Assembly: GCA_023419315.1 (NCBI GenBank)
Contig: JAEZYE010000033.1
Location: forward strand, 1-38,316
Length of the DNA: 38,316 bases
Source: Pseudomonadota bacterium
GTDB taxonomy: Bacteria; Pseudomonadota; Gammaproteobacteria; Xanthomonadales; Xanthomonadaceae
Reading direction: 5' to 3'
Both the position numbers and the translations under genes were made by a program. Of the stretch, positions 16,168 to 26,179 are shown one piece after another; the first letter of the stretch is position 1, and every line of letters starts with the position of its first letter. The notes beneath the pieces are model-generated. The model searched no databases. It worked only from the letters and a program-made list of their open reading frames with translations, and was not told the origin of the DNA.

Positions 16168-17784
16168 ATGAATCGCGCACGCGTGCTGTTGTTGTCCCTG
16201 TCGTTCGGCCTGGCGGCCTGCCAGGGCCCGACCTCCCCGCAGACCGACGCCCCCGCCGATGCGCCGACCGATTTCGCCTACGCCGAACTGGACATCAGCG
16301 ATCTGCAGTCGCGCATGCAACGCGGTGAACTGGACAGCCGGACACTCACCCAGGCGTATCTGGATCGCATTGCCGCGATCGATCGCGGCGGCCCGCAATT
16401 GCATTCGGTCATCGAGGTCAATCCCGATGCCATCAAGGAAGCGGCGCTGCGTGACGTGGAGCGCAAGAACAACGCCGTGCGCGGTCCGCTGCACGGCATC
16501 CCGATTCTGCTGAAGGACAACATCGATGCCACGCCGATGGCCAACTCGGCCGGCTCGCTGGCGCTGCAGGATTTCCATCCGGCTACCGACGCGTTCCTGG
16601 TGCGCCGCCTGCGTGAAGCCGGCGCGGTCATCCTCGGCAAAACCAACCTGAGTGAATGGGCGAACTTCCGTTCGACGCGATCCTCCTCGGGTTGGAGCGC
16701 CCGCGGCGGGCAAACGCGAAACCCGTATGTGCTGGATCGCAATCCCTGCGGTTCCAGTTCCGGCAGCGCGGTGTCGGTGTCGGCCAATCTGGCCGCCGCC
16801 AGCATCGGCACGGAAACCGACGGCAGCATCATCTGCCCGGCCGCAGTGAACGGATTGGTCGGACTGAAGCCGACGGTCGGCCTGGTGAGTCGCGACGGCA
16901 TCATCCCGATTTCCTTCAGCCAGGACACCGCAGGCCCGATGACGCGCAGCGTCGCCGATGCCGCATTGTTGCTCACTGCCCTCGCCGGCCGCGATCCCTC
17001 CGACCCTGCGACGACCAACGCCGCCTGGAACGTCACGCTCGATTACCACGCCCGGCTCAAGCCGGACGGCCTGAAAGGCGCGCGCATCGGCGTGCTGCGC
17101 AGCAAGTTCGCGATCCATCCGGACGCGGCCGCCGCGATGGAAGGTGCGATCAAGGTGATGCGCGATGCCGGCGCGACGATCGTCGATGCCGAAATTCCCA
17201 CCGACGGCCAGTGGGACGACGCGGAGCTCGAACTGATGCTCTACGAATTCAAGGCCGGCCTCGAGCGCTACCTCGCCAGGCGGGACGCACCGGTCAAGAC
17301 GCTCAGCCAAGTGATTGGTTACAACGAAAAGCACCGCGATGCGGAAATGCCGTTCTTCGGGCAGGAACTGTTCGAACAGGCCAACGCCAAGGGTGGGCTG
17401 GGCGAAAGCGCGTACATCAGTGCGCGCACGCTGGCGCGACGACTCGCCGGTCCCGAGGGCATCGACGTCACGCTGAAAGCGCAGAAGCTCGATGCGTTGA
17501 TCGCGCCCGCGACCGGGCCGGCGTGGCTCACCGATCACAAGGCCGGCGATCATTTTCCCGGCGGCAGCTACGGCGCGGCGGCCGTCGCCGGCTACCCCAG
17601 CCTCACCGTGCCGATGGGACACAGCGACGGCTTGCCCCTCGGCCTGATGTTCATGGGCAGCGCGTGGAGCGAAGGCCGCCTGATCGAACTCGGTTACGCC
17701 TACGAACAATTGACCCGCGCGCGCAAGCCGCCGGAGTACTGGCCGACATTGCAGGCGCGACAGAAACCCCCTGCGCGCCGCTGA
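16168..17784 (+). CDS. Amidase-signature-family lipoprotein
   Basis: A 538-aa member of the amidase signature family (Ser-cisSer-Lys hydrolases acting on amides). The triad can be placed: K116 in LLKDNID, the cis-serine in CGSSSGS (S196/S197), and nucleophile S220 in GTETDGSI. The N-terminus is a lipoprotein signal with lipobox LAAC (C18), so the enzyme should be anchored in the periplasm or outer membrane, unlike GatA, which is cytoplasmic. No gatB/gatC neighbours, so not the tRNA amidotransferase. Substrate unknown. Start ATG at 16168, preceded by GGGGGAAG. Confidence 0.9.
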   Translation: MNRARVLLLSLSFGLAACQGPTSPQTDAPADAPTDFAYAELDISDLQSRMQRGELDSRTLTQAYLDRIAAIDRGGPQLHSVIEVNPDAIKEAALRDVERKNNAVRGPLHGIPILLKDNIDATPMANSAGSLALQDFHPATDAFLVRRLREAGAVILGKTNLSEWANFRSTRSSSGWSARGGQTRNPYVLDRNPCGSSSGSAVSVSANLAAASIGTETDGSIICPAAVNGLVGLKPTVGLVSRDGIIPISFSQDTAGPMTRSVADAALLLTALAGRDPSDPATTNAAWNVTLDYHARLKPDGLKGARIGVLRSKFAIHPDAAAAMEGAIKVMRDAGATIVDAEIPTDGQWDDAELELMLYEFKAGLERYLARRDAPVKTLSQVIGYNEKHRDAEMPFFGQELFEQANAKGGLGESAYISARTLARRLAGPEGIDVTLKAQKLDALIAPATGPAWLTDHKAGDHFPGGSYGAAAVAGYPSLTVPMGHSDGLPLGLMFMGSAWSEGRLIELGYAYEQLTRARKPPEYWPTLQARQKPPARR

Positions 17785-17829
17785 AACGTGTTGCCCGCCG
17801 GGTTTCGGCGACGCGCAACGCCGCATGCC

Positions 17830-17858
17830 TTGGCGTCACCGGAGCCGCGGCGTAGCAT
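17830..17858 (+). promoter_or_regulatory. Candidate sigma-70 promoter for the GGDEF-EAL gene
   Basis: TTGGCG (17830-17835) and TAGCAT (17853-17858) are spaced by 17 bp, 55 bp before the ATG at 17913. The match is moderate and depends on sequence only. Confidence 0.35.
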
Positions 17859-17912
17859 GACCGCGTTGGCATGGCGGCGCGTGCCGCGCATGTGGAATCG
17901 GGAAGCGGAACG

Positions 17913-20900
17913 ATGGATCTGAAGTTGGAGCGCGCCTCGGAACGACGCGCCTTGAGTGGATCACGTTCCTCGGCGGCGGGACGCCGTCGTCTGCATGCCT
18001 GGGCCTGGGTCGTGCTGCTGCTGTCGTTGCTGCTGTCGCTGTGGTTCGGGCTCATGTCCTGGAAGCAGGCGCGCGCCAGTGCCCAGAACCAGTTCGCCAC
18101 CCGGGCCAATGGCGTGGCTACCGCGCTGGCCACGCACATGAATGCGTATGAAGACACGGTGCGCTCCGGTGCAGCCGTGCTCGAAGCGCATCCGCAAATC
18201 GACAAGCCCAGCTTCCTCGCATTCGTCGAGAAGCTGCGCATTCCCAGCCGTCCGGGCGGCGTGCACGGGCTCGGATTTGCGCGCCATGTCCGCGCCGATG
18301 ATCTCCCCGCCTACTTGCAGACGCAGCGCGCCACGCACGGTGCGCAGTTCAACTTCCGTCCCCAAGGCGCGCGCGACGAGTACGTCGTCATCGACTTGAT
18401 CTATCCCGAACATCGCGGCATGCAGCAGCTGCTCGGAAAAGATGTGTTCGCGGAATCGCACCGGCGTACCGCGATGATGCAGGCGCGTGACAGCGGCCAA
18501 CTGAGCAGTGCATCGGACATCGCGCTATCGGATTCCTCGCGCGGTGACCCCGGCGTGCCGGGCTTCCTGCTGTATGCGCCGGTATATTCGTCTTCCCTGC
18601 CCGCCGATGCGCCAATCGAAACCCGGCGCGCCGCACTGCGTGGTTACGCCACGGCAGGCTTCGGCTGGCGCCAGGTCGTGGAAGAGGCAATCGGGGCCTC
18701 CAACACTGCCGATTTCGATCTGCAATTGAGTACGCGTGGCGAACCGGTCGAACGCATCGTGTACGAACGCCACGCCCTGGCCGACCGCCACGGCACGGAC
18801 ATGCGTCCGGCGTTCGAACAGAACGTGCCACTCAATTTCCTGGGAAGCGACTGGCAGCTCACGTTGCGCTCGCCGCCAGCGCTGGTCGCGATTCCGAGCA
18901 TCGTGCCCATCATCGCGCTGACCTTGGGCGGCATCGCGTTCGGCCTGATGCTGTTCTTCCTGCTGCGCAACGTGGCCCGCGCAGACCGCCGCAGCCGTGC
19001 CTTGCTGGACGCCGTTGCCGACCACCTGCCCGCATTGATCGCCTACATCGATCGCAATGCCTGCTACGGCTTCGCCAATCGCGCCACCCGCGACTGGTTC
19101 GGCAGTACGCGCACCTGGAACGAGCGCAGCATCGACGACGTGCACGCCGACGCGCCTGCATTCCTTGCTGAACTCCGTCGCGCGATGCAGGACAGCGACA
19201 CCGCGCACTGGAGCACGTGGGAAACCACGCTGGGCAGTCCCGCACGACCGGTGCAAGTCCACCTCGTCCCCGATGTCGAAACCGACGGGAGCGTCGCCGG
19301 CTGGTACCTGATGGCGATGGATATCGGCGATCAGAAGCATGCACAGCGCGAACTGGCGATGGCGCGTGATCACCTGCAACGCGTGACCGACAAACTGCCG
19401 GCGTTGATCGCACAGTACGACCGCAACCAGCGCGCCGTCTTCTTCAACCGCGCCTGCGCCGAGTGGGTTATCTGGCAACAGCCCTATACGCCGGGAATCC
19501 ACATCCGCGATCTGTTCGGCGAGGAGCGTTACGCAAAGCGCAAGCCTTATCTGGAAGCCGTACTGGCCGGGCGTGACGTGGATTTCGAGACCACGTTCAG
19601 CACACCCAACGGTCCACGTCGCATGCACAGCTATTACACGCCGGATCTCGATGAGAGCGGCGCTGTGGTCGGCTTCTTCGTCATGTCGCTGGACATCAGC
19701 GAGAAAGCGCGCCTGGAAAGCGCTTTGCATGAAGCCAACGAACGCGCGGACGTGACGTTGTCGTCGATCAGCGAGGCAGTGATCACCACCGACATCGAAT
19801 CACGCGTCAACTACATGAATCCGGCCGCCGAAGCCATCAGCGGCTGGAAGCTGGAGGATGCACGCGATCTGCCACTGGATGTCGTCATTCCGCTTCAGCG
19901 TGCGGATGAAACGCCAAGCGCCGACGGCAATACTTCCGTGGCGATCGGGGACCTGCAGCTCACCCGTCAGGACGGCCATCGCATCATCGTGGAGCGTTCG
20001 CTTTCGCCGCTGCATGATCGCGACGACATGCCCATCGGTTCGGTGATGGTGCTGCGCGACATCACCGAGGCGCGCGTGCTCAACGCGCGCATGGCCTATC
20101 TGGCGCATCACGATTCGTTGACTGCGCTGCCCAACCGGCTGCAGTTGAACGAAACACTTGCACAGCTCATCGCCAATGCCACGCATCGCGGGACGGGCGT
20201 GGCGGTGCTGTTCCTCGATCTCGATCTGTTCAAGCACGTCAACGACGCCCTCGGCCATCACATCGGCGACCAGTTGCTGCAGCAGGTCGCCAAACGCATC
20301 CAGCGCAACATCGGCAACCTCGGCACCGTCTATCGCACCGGCGGCGATGAATTCGTCGTGCTGCTCGACAACGTCGTGACACGCGAAGACGTGGCCGTGG
20401 TGGCGGATCGACTGCTCGCCATCGCCGGCACGCCCTACTCGGTCGCCTCGCACGAACTGCACCAGGCTTTCAGCATCGGTATCAGCCTGTTCCCGGAAGA
20501 CGGCTACGATGCGTCGACGCTGATGATGCGGGCCGATGCCGCCATGTACCTGGCCAAGCGCAACGGACGCAACGCCACCCGCTTCTACACGCACGAACTG
20601 GCTTCCAGCGTGGACGCGCGCATCGAGCTGGAGAGTGCGCTGCGCCGCAGTCTGCGCAACGGTGACCTGACGCTTTACTACCAACCGCAGATTGAACGCG
20701 AAAGCGGCCGCATCGTGGGCGTCGAAGGGCTGGTGCGATGGCGGCGTGGCGACCGGCTGATGCTGCCCGGCGAATTCCTGCCTATCGCGGAGGAAACCAA
20801 TCTCATCGTCGACATCGACCAGTGGGCGATCCGCGCGGCCTGCCGGCAGACGCGCCAGTGGCAACAGGACGGACTGCCGACGATTCGCGTATCGGTGAAT

Positions 20901-21428
20901 GTCGCCGCCGCCAATTTCGATACCGACACGCTGATCGATACCGTCACCTCCGCGCTGGAGGAGAGCGGGCTCGCACCCGAATACCTGGAGCTGGAAGTCA
21001 CCGAAACGACGCTGATGCGCGATGTCGCACGCACCGACCGCATCCTGCGAGCGCTTAAGAGCCTGGGCGTGCGCATCGCCATCGACGATTTCGGCACCGG
21101 CTTCTCGAGCCTGAGCTATCTGGGCAACTACGGCTTCAACGTGCTGAAGATCGATCAATCATTCGTGCGCGATGTGACCGAACCCAACCAGGGCGCCATC
21201 ACGCGCGCGATCATCGGGCTCGCCAACCAGTTGCAGTGCCGCACCGTTGCCGAGGGTGTGGAAACCGCAGAGCAGCTGGCGTGGCTGGCAAACAACGGTT
21301 GCGACGAGTTGCAGGGCAACCTCTTCAGCATTCCGCTACCTGCGTCGGAGTTCGCTGCCTTGTTCGCGAGTCAACCCAGCTGGCCAATGCCGGCAGCCGA
21401 ACGCGGCATGCACATGCATTGGTCATAG
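17913..21428 (+). CDS. CHASE-PAS-GGDEF-EAL cyclic-di-GMP enzyme
   Basis: A 1171-aa inner-membrane signalling protein. TM1 is about 29-48, a periplasmic CHASE sensor about 85-260, TM2 about 325-352; then PAS-like domains at ~362-470, 485-597 and 605-720, GGDEF at ~725-890 and EAL at ~905-1150. GGDEF is canonical (810-814) but has no RxxD inhibitory site five residues before it. The EAL domain keeps E938 (EGL), N996, E1028, E1031, D1058-D1059, K1079, E1114 and Q1134, so phosphodiesterase activity is expected. Start ATG at 17913 with GGAAGCGGA upstream. Signal sensed is unknown. Ends 13 bp from the convergent DAHP synthase. Confidence 0.92.
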   Translation: MDLKLERASERRALSGSRSSAAGRRRLHAWAWVVLLLSLLLSLWFGLMSWKQARASAQNQFATRANGVATALATHMNAYEDTVRSGAAVLEAHPQIDKPSFLAFVEKLRIPSRPGGVHGLGFARHVRADDLPAYLQTQRATHGAQFNFRPQGARDEYVVIDLIYPEHRGMQQLLGKDVFAESHRRTAMMQARDSGQLSSASDIALSDSSRGDPGVPGFLLYAPVYSSSLPADAPIETRRAALRGYATAGFGWRQVVEEAIGASNTADFDLQLSTRGEPVERIVYERHALADRHGTDMRPAFEQNVPLNFLGSDWQLTLRSPPALVAIPSIVPIIALTLGGIAFGLMLFFLLRNVARADRRSRALLDAVADHLPALIAYIDRNACYGFANRATRDWFGSTRTWNERSIDDVHADAPAFLAELRRAMQDSDTAHWSTWETTLGSPARPVQVHLVPDVETDGSVAGWYLMAMDIGDQKHAQRELAMARDHLQRVTDKLPALIAQYDRNQRAVFFNRACAEWVIWQQPYTPGIHIRDLFGEERYAKRKPYLEAVLAGRDVDFETTFSTPNGPRRMHSYYTPDLDESGAVVGFFVMSLDISEKARLESALHEANERADVTLSSISEAVITTDIESRVNYMNPAAEAISGWKLEDARDLPLDVVIPLQRADETPSADGNTSVAIGDLQLTRQDGHRIIVERSLSPLHDRDDMPIGSVMVLRDITEARVLNARMAYLAHHDSLTALPNRLQLNETLAQLIANATHRGTGVAVLFLDLDLFKHVNDALGHHIGDQLLQQVAKRIQRNIGNLGTVYRTGGDEFVVLLDNVVTREDVAVVADRLLAIAGTPYSVASHELHQAFSIGISLFPEDGYDASTLMMRADAAMYLAKRNGRNATRFYTHELASSVDARIELESALRRSLRNGDLTLYYQPQIERESGRIVGVEGLVRWRRGDRLMLPGEFLPIAEETNLIVDIDQWAIRAACRQTRQWQQDGLPTIRVSVNVAAANFDTDTLIDTVTSALEESGLAPEYLELEVTETTLMRDVARTDRILRALKSLGVRIAIDDFGTGFSSLSYLGNYGFNVLKIDQSFVRDVTEPNQGAITRAIIGLANQLQCRTVAEGVETAEQLAWLANNGCDELQGNLFSIPLPASEFAALFASQPSWPMPAAERGMHMHWS

Positions 21429-21441
21429 TCGGCCAATACCG

Positions 21442-22830
21442 TCAGGAAACAGCGGCAGGCGCGACCTGGTTCTGCTTGCGCACGATCGACATCGCGATTT
21501 CCAGCGACTGTTCGTAGTTCAAGCGCGGGTCGACCGTGGACCGATAGGCGCGTTCCAGATCCACATCGGTCAGTTCACGCGCACCGCCGGTGCATTCGGT
21601 GACGTCTTCGCCCGTCAGCTCCAGATGCACGCCGCCCAGGCGCGTGCCGGCTGCAACATGCAGATCGAAGGATTGCTCGACTTCACTGCGCACGTTGTCG
21701 AAGCGGCGCGTCTTGAAGCCGTTGCTCGTGCTTTCGGTATTCCCGTGCATGGGATCGCACACCCACAGGACGCGTCGTCCGTCGCGACGGACGGCTTCCA
21801 GCAGCGACGGCAGCTTTTCCGCAATCTGCCTGGCGCCCATGCGATGAATGAACGTCAGCCGGCCCGGCTCGTCTTCCGGGTTGAGTACGTCGATCAGACG
21901 CAGCAGCTGGTCTGGCGAAACCGAAGGCCCCACTTTGATTGCGATGGGGTTGCGTACGCCACGCAGGTACTCGACGTGTGCTCCATCGACCGCCGCCGTA
22001 CGCATTCCAATCCACGGGAAATGCGTGCTCAGGTTGAACCAGCCCCACTGGCGCGGCACTTCACGCGTAAGCGCTTCCTCGTAAGGCAGCAGCAGCGCTT
22101 CATGGGACGTGTAGAAATCGATGCGGTTGAGGTTGTGCACCTCGGAGCCGGACAGGGTTTCCATGAAGCGAACGGCATCGCCGATGGAGCGCACCATTTC
22201 CTGGTATTCGGCCGCCAGCGGCGAGTAGCCGACCCAGCTGAGATTCCAGTACTCGGGATGATGCAGGTCGGCAAAGCCACCATCGATCAACGCGCGCACA
22301 AAATTCATGGTCATCGCGGACCGCGCATGCGCCTTGATCATGCGACGCGGATCCGGCACGCGGGCTGCGGCCGTGAACTCGGGCTGGTTGACGAGATCTC
22401 CGCGATAGCTGGGCAGCGTCACACCATCGCGTGTTTCGGTATCCGCCGAACGCGGCTTCGCGTACTGGCCCGCGAAACGGCCAACGCGCACCACGGGCAA
22501 ACGCAGGCCGTGGACCAGCACAAGACTCATCTGCAGCAGCACCTTGAGCCGGTTCGAAATCAGGCCGGACTCGCAGTCGCTGAAACTTTCCGCGCAATCA
22601 CCGCCCTGCAGCAGGAAGCGCTTGCCTTCCTGCGCTTCGGCGATCTGCTTCTTGAGGGAGAAGATTTCCCATGACGTCACCAGCGGCGGCAGTTGCCGCA
22701 GTTCCGCGACCGCCGCATGCAAGGCAACTGCATCCGGATAGGTAGGCAACTGCATGGCCGGACGGCTTTGCCAGCTATCCGGCGCCCAGTTCGCAGGCAG
22801 GTGGACGGCGCGGAGATTTCGGTCTGTCAT
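21442..22830 (-). CDS. Class II 3-deoxy-7-phosphoheptulonate (DAHP) synthase
   Basis: First enzyme of the shikimate pathway, condensing PEP and erythrose-4-phosphate. The 462 residues follow the plant/class II family: metal-binding C79 in LLQGGDCAESF, RVGRFAGQYAKPRS, GVRNPIAIKVGPS, WVCDPMHGNT and GGVHLELTGEDVTEC. It is unrelated in sequence to the AroF/G/H type I enzymes. Start ATG at 22830, with GAGGTG upstream. The 52-bp gap to dsbB contains TTGACG (complement of 22876-22881), a possible -35. Feedback control cannot be read from sequence. Confidence 0.94.
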   Translation of the reverse strand: MTDRNLRAVHLPANWAPDSWQSRPAMQLPTYPDAVALHAAVAELRQLPPLVTSWEIFSLKKQIAEAQEGKRFLLQGGDCAESFSDCESGLISNRLKVLLQMSLVLVHGLRLPVVRVGRFAGQYAKPRSADTETRDGVTLPSYRGDLVNQPEFTAAARVPDPRRMIKAHARSAMTMNFVRALIDGGFADLHHPEYWNLSWVGYSPLAAEYQEMVRSIGDAVRFMETLSGSEVHNLNRIDFYTSHEALLLPYEEALTREVPRQWGWFNLSTHFPWIGMRTAAVDGAHVEYLRGVRNPIAIKVGPSVSPDQLLRLIDVLNPEDEPGRLTFIHRMGARQIAEKLPSLLEAVRRDGRRVLWVCDPMHGNTESTSNGFKTRRFDNVRSEVEQSFDLHVAAGTRLGGVHLELTGEDVTECTGGARELTDVDLERAYRSTVDPRLNYEQSLEIAMSIVRKQNQVAPAAVS

Positions 22831-22882
22831 GGCAACACCTCGTTCGGCCCACCATCCTGACAGATTGATGCGCCGCGTCAAT

Positions 22883-23398
22883 TCAGTACGCGCGGCTCTT
22901 ACGGCGACGGAAACCGGCGTACAACGCCCAGAGCGCAAGCAGCACGAACCAGATCAAGGCCCAGGCCGGCATCGCCAGCCCGAGGAAACTCCAGTCCACC
23001 TTGGCGCATTCACCGGAACCCGTCAGCACCTTCTGCAGGACATCCCCCATGGGGAATGCTTCCATCATGTAGGCGAGGTCGGGGCCGCATGCCGGCACCT
23101 GATCGGGCGGCAGGCTTTGCAGCCAGACATGACGACCCGCAATGCCGATTCCGAGCGCGGCGGCAGCCAATCCCAGCACGCCGTACACGGCTCGCCCGCC
23201 TTTGCTCCGCGGCGCATGCAATGCGCCGAGCAGGAAGCCAATGCCGAGAATGACGAAAGCTGCGCGCTGGAACATGCACAGAGGACACGGAACCAACCCG
23301 CGTACGTGTTCCAGGAACAATGCATACGCGAGCAACGCGGCGCAAATCAGGAAACCGAGGAAGTACTGCGCACGAAACGACCAGCGAAACGGGGTCAT
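22883..23398 (-). CDS. dsbB: Disulfide bond formation protein B
   Basis: An inner-membrane quinone reductase that reoxidises DsbA. It has 171 aa and four membrane helices, with the two cysteine pairs in the right periplasmic loops: C38/C41 (PCPLCMFQR) and C104/C131 (ACGPDL and GECAKV). The start ATG at 23398 is preceded by a weak GAG; longer in-frame starts to 23446 would overlap the rplQ terminator. It follows the ribosomal terminator by about 54 bp, so it has its own promoter or depends on read-through. Confidence 0.92.
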   Translation of the reverse strand: MTPFRWSFRAQYFLGFLICAALLAYALFLEHVRGLVPCPLCMFQRAAFVILGIGFLLGALHAPRSKGGRAVYGVLGLAAAALGIGIAGRHVWLQSLPPDQVPACGPDLAYMMEAFPMGDVLQKVLTGSGECAKVDWSFLGLAMPAWALIWFVLLALWALYAGFRRRKSRAY

Positions 23399-23451
23399 GG
23401 GAACTCGCGGATACGGGCGAAGCGGCATTATCGCCGCGCAACCCACAAAAA

Positions 23452-23480
23452 CAAAAACCCCGGCGCAAGGCCGGGGCTTT
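23452..23480 (-). terminator. Intrinsic terminator of the alpha operon
   Basis: GCCGGGG and CCCCGGC (23458-23464 with 23470-23476) form a GC-rich stem. On the minus strand it is followed by UUUUUGUUUUUG. It begins about 20 bp after the rplQ stop and closes the ribosomal protein block. Confidence 0.92.
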
Positions 23481-23500
23481 CTGCGGTACGTAGCGCCGAA

Positions 23501-23872
23501 TTACTCGGCAGCTTCCGGACGATCCACGAGTTCGACGTAGGCCATCGGCGCATTGTCACCCGCGCGGAAACCGCACTTGAGGATGCGCAGGTAGCCACCC
23601 GGGCGGCTCTGGTAGCGCGGACCCAGCGTGGTGAACAACGTGCCCACCGCTTCCTTGTCGCGCAGGCGCGAGAAGGCAAGACGGCGGTTGGCAACGCCAT
23701 CGACCTTGGCGAGCGTGATCAGCGGCTCGGCAACGCGACGGAGTTCCTTGGCCTTCGGCAGGGTGGTACGAATCAGGCCGTGCTTGATCAGCGACGCAGC
23801 CATGTTGCTGAACATCGCTTCGCGATGGGCGCTGGTGCGGCTGAACTTGCGGCCGGCTTTCTGGTGGCGCAT
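23501..23872 (-). CDS. rplQ: 50S ribosomal protein L17
   Basis: 123 aa, opening MRHQKAGRKFSRTSAHREAMF, the typical L17 N-terminus that binds 23S rRNA near the exit tunnel. It has the usual bacterial length with a short acidic tail (VDRPEAAE). Start ATG at 23870-23872 with AGGAA upstream. It is the last gene of the alpha operon. It is separated from rpoA by 208 bp containing a hairpin, longer than the usual short rpoA-rplQ gap. Confidence 0.97.
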   Translation of the reverse strand: MRHQKAGRKFSRTSAHREAMFSNMAASLIKHGLIRTTLPKAKELRRVAEPLITLAKVDGVANRRLAFSRLRDKEAVGTLFTTLGPRYQSRPGGYLRILKCGFRAGDNAPMAYVELVDRPEAAE

Positions 23873-24041
23873 GAGTTGGATTCCTGTTGAATGTTGAAAC
23901 TTGTGGAGTTCGCTGTCGCCATCGTGGCGTTGTTGCCTGGACTGCGGTTGGTCCTTGACCGGATATCCCTTTCCGGACTGTCCGCGAGCTTTGGCTCGTC
24001 GGTTGGGTACTACGTGGTTACGTCTGTCTTGCCAACAATGA

Positions 24042-24067
24042 ACCCGCCTGCCTGGTGGCAGACGGGT
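24042..24067 (-). other. Hairpin in the rpoA-rplQ spacer
   Basis: ACCCGCCTGCC (24042-24052) faces GGCAGACGGGT (24057-24067) across a 4-nt loop. The single mismatch becomes a G-U pair in minus-strand RNA but C-A in plus-strand RNA, which favours a role in the rpoA-rplQ transcript. It lies 13 bp after the rpoA stop and has no U-run behind it. The remaining spacer (23873-24041) shows no gene. Confidence 0.5.
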
Positions 24068-24080
24068 CCTGTTTTACTGC

Positions 24081-25079
24081 TCAGCCAAGCATGCCGTGCT
24101 GGGCCACACCGGCCGGCGGCCAGTTTTCCAGCTTCATGCCAAGCGACAGGCCACGCTGGGCCAGCACTTCCTTGATCTCGGTGAGCGACTTCTTGCCGAG
24201 GTTCGGCGTCTTCAGCAGTTCCACTTCGGTCTTCTGAATCAGATCGCCGATGTAGTAGATGCTTTCCGCCTTGAGGCAATTGGCCGAACGCACGGTCAAC
24301 TCCAGATCATCGATCGGACGCAGCAGGACCGGATCGACACCGCTGCTCGCCGGCTTGGCGGCACCACGGTCACGATGCGTGAAGTCACCGAAGACCGACA
24401 GCTGATCGCTGAGGATGTCGGCGGCGGTGCGCACGGCTTCCTCGGCATCGATCGTGCCGTTGGTTTCGATGTCCAGCACCAGCTTGTCCAGATCGGTCCG
24501 CTGTTCGACGCGCGCGGCTTCCACCGCATAGGCGACACGACGGACCGGCGAGAACGAAGCGTCCAGCACCAGGCGACCGATGTTGCGGGTTTCCTCGTCC
24601 GGACGACGACGTGCGGCGGCCGGCTGGTAACCGAAACCACGCTCGATCTTCAAACGCATGTTGAGCGCGGTGTCCTTGGTCAGATTGCAGATGACCAGGT
24701 CAGGGTTGAGGATCTCGACGTTGTGATCGGTCTTGATGTCGGCTGCGGTGACTACACCCGGACCCTGCTTGCTCAGGGTCAGGGTCGAGGAATCACCGGT
24801 GTGGATGCGGATGGCCACATCCTTGAGGTTCAGCAGGACTTCGAGCACGTCCTCCTGCAGACCCTCGATGGTGCTGTATTCGTGCAGCACGCCGTCGATC
24901 TCGACTTCGGTGATCGCGAAGCCGGGAATGGACGAGAGCAGCACGCGGCGCAGCGCATTTCCGAGCGTATGGCCATAACCACGCTCCAGCGGTTCGATGA
25001 CCACCTTGGCGCGGTTTTCGGTCAGACGTTCGATCTGCGGACCGCGGGGGCGCAGCACTTGCTGAGTGATACCCGTCAT
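24081..25079 (-). CDS. rpoA: RNA polymerase alpha subunit
   Basis: 332 aa. The N-terminal dimerisation domain (about 1-235) has PLERGYGHTLGNALRRVLLSS and VLLNLKD. The C-terminal domain has RSANCLKAESIYYIGDL with the UP-element-binding arginine and NLGKKSLTEIKEVL. Start ATG at 25079 with AGGAG upstream; the in-frame extension to 25115 is unsupported. It lies 54 bp after rpsD in the alpha operon. Confidence 0.98.
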   Translation of the reverse strand: MTGITQQVLRPRGPQIERLTENRAKVVIEPLERGYGHTLGNALRRVLLSSIPGFAITEVEIDGVLHEYSTIEGLQEDVLEVLLNLKDVAIRIHTGDSSTLTLSKQGPGVVTAADIKTDHNVEILNPDLVICNLTKDTALNMRLKIERGFGYQPAAARRRPDEETRNIGRLVLDASFSPVRRVAYAVEAARVEQRTDLDKLVLDIETNGTIDAEEAVRTAADILSDQLSVFGDFTHRDRGAAKPASSGVDPVLLRPIDDLELTVRSANCLKAESIYYIGDLIQKTEVELLKTPNLGKKSLTEIKEVLAQRGLSLGMKLENWPPAGVAQHGMLG

Positions 25080-25133
25080 GTTGCTTTGTCTCCTGCAGAC
25101 CCCCGAGGGGGGCATCGGGGGTGCGTGAATGAA

Positions 25134-25760
<627 letters not shown>

Positions 25761-25774
25761 TTCTCTTCAGCTCC

Positions 25775-26167
25775 TCAGACGCGACGCTTTTTCGGCGGAC
25801 GGCATCCGTTATGCGGGATGGGTGTCACGTCGATGATGTTGGTGATCTTGTAGCCGACGTTGTTCAACGAACGCACGGCCGACTCGCGGCCCGGACCCGG
25901 GCCCTTGATGCGGACTTCCAGCGACTTCACGCCGTAGTCCAGAGCGGCACGGCCGGCTTTTTCGGCGGCGACCTGTGCGGCGAACGGCGTCGACTTGCGC
26001 GAACCGCGGAAACCGGCTCCGCCCGAGGTCGCCCAGGAAAGTGCATTGCCCTGGCGATCGGTGATCGTGACGATGGTGTTATTGAAAGAAGCGTGGACGT
26101 GGGCAACGCCATCGGTGATGACGCGCTTGATCTTCTTCTTAACCTTGGTGGCAGCAGGCTTGGCCAT
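25775..26167 (-). CDS. rpsK: 30S ribosomal protein S11
   Basis: 130 aa, with the family motifs HASFNNTIVTITDRQGN and GPGPGRESAVRSL, ending in the highly conserved PHNGCRPPKKRRV. It forms part of the platform contacting mRNA at the E site. 12 bp downstream of rpsM, 14 bp before rpsD. Confidence 0.98.
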   Translation of the reverse strand: MAKPAATKVKKKIKRVITDGVAHVHASFNNTIVTITDRQGNALSWATSGGAGFRGSRKSTPFAAQVAAEKAGRAALDYGVKSLEVRIKGPGPGRESAVRSLNNVGYKITNIIDVTPIPHNGCRPPKKRRV

Positions 26168-26179
26168 GTGGATCGCCCC

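Noticed and set aside
13738..17826. 1362-codon open frame on the minus strand opposite typA, DUF2127 and the amidase
   Set aside because: It is the mirror of codon bias in high-GC genes; the plus-strand proteins have clear families and motifs, while this frame has no recognisable domain and is of biased, low-complexity composition.
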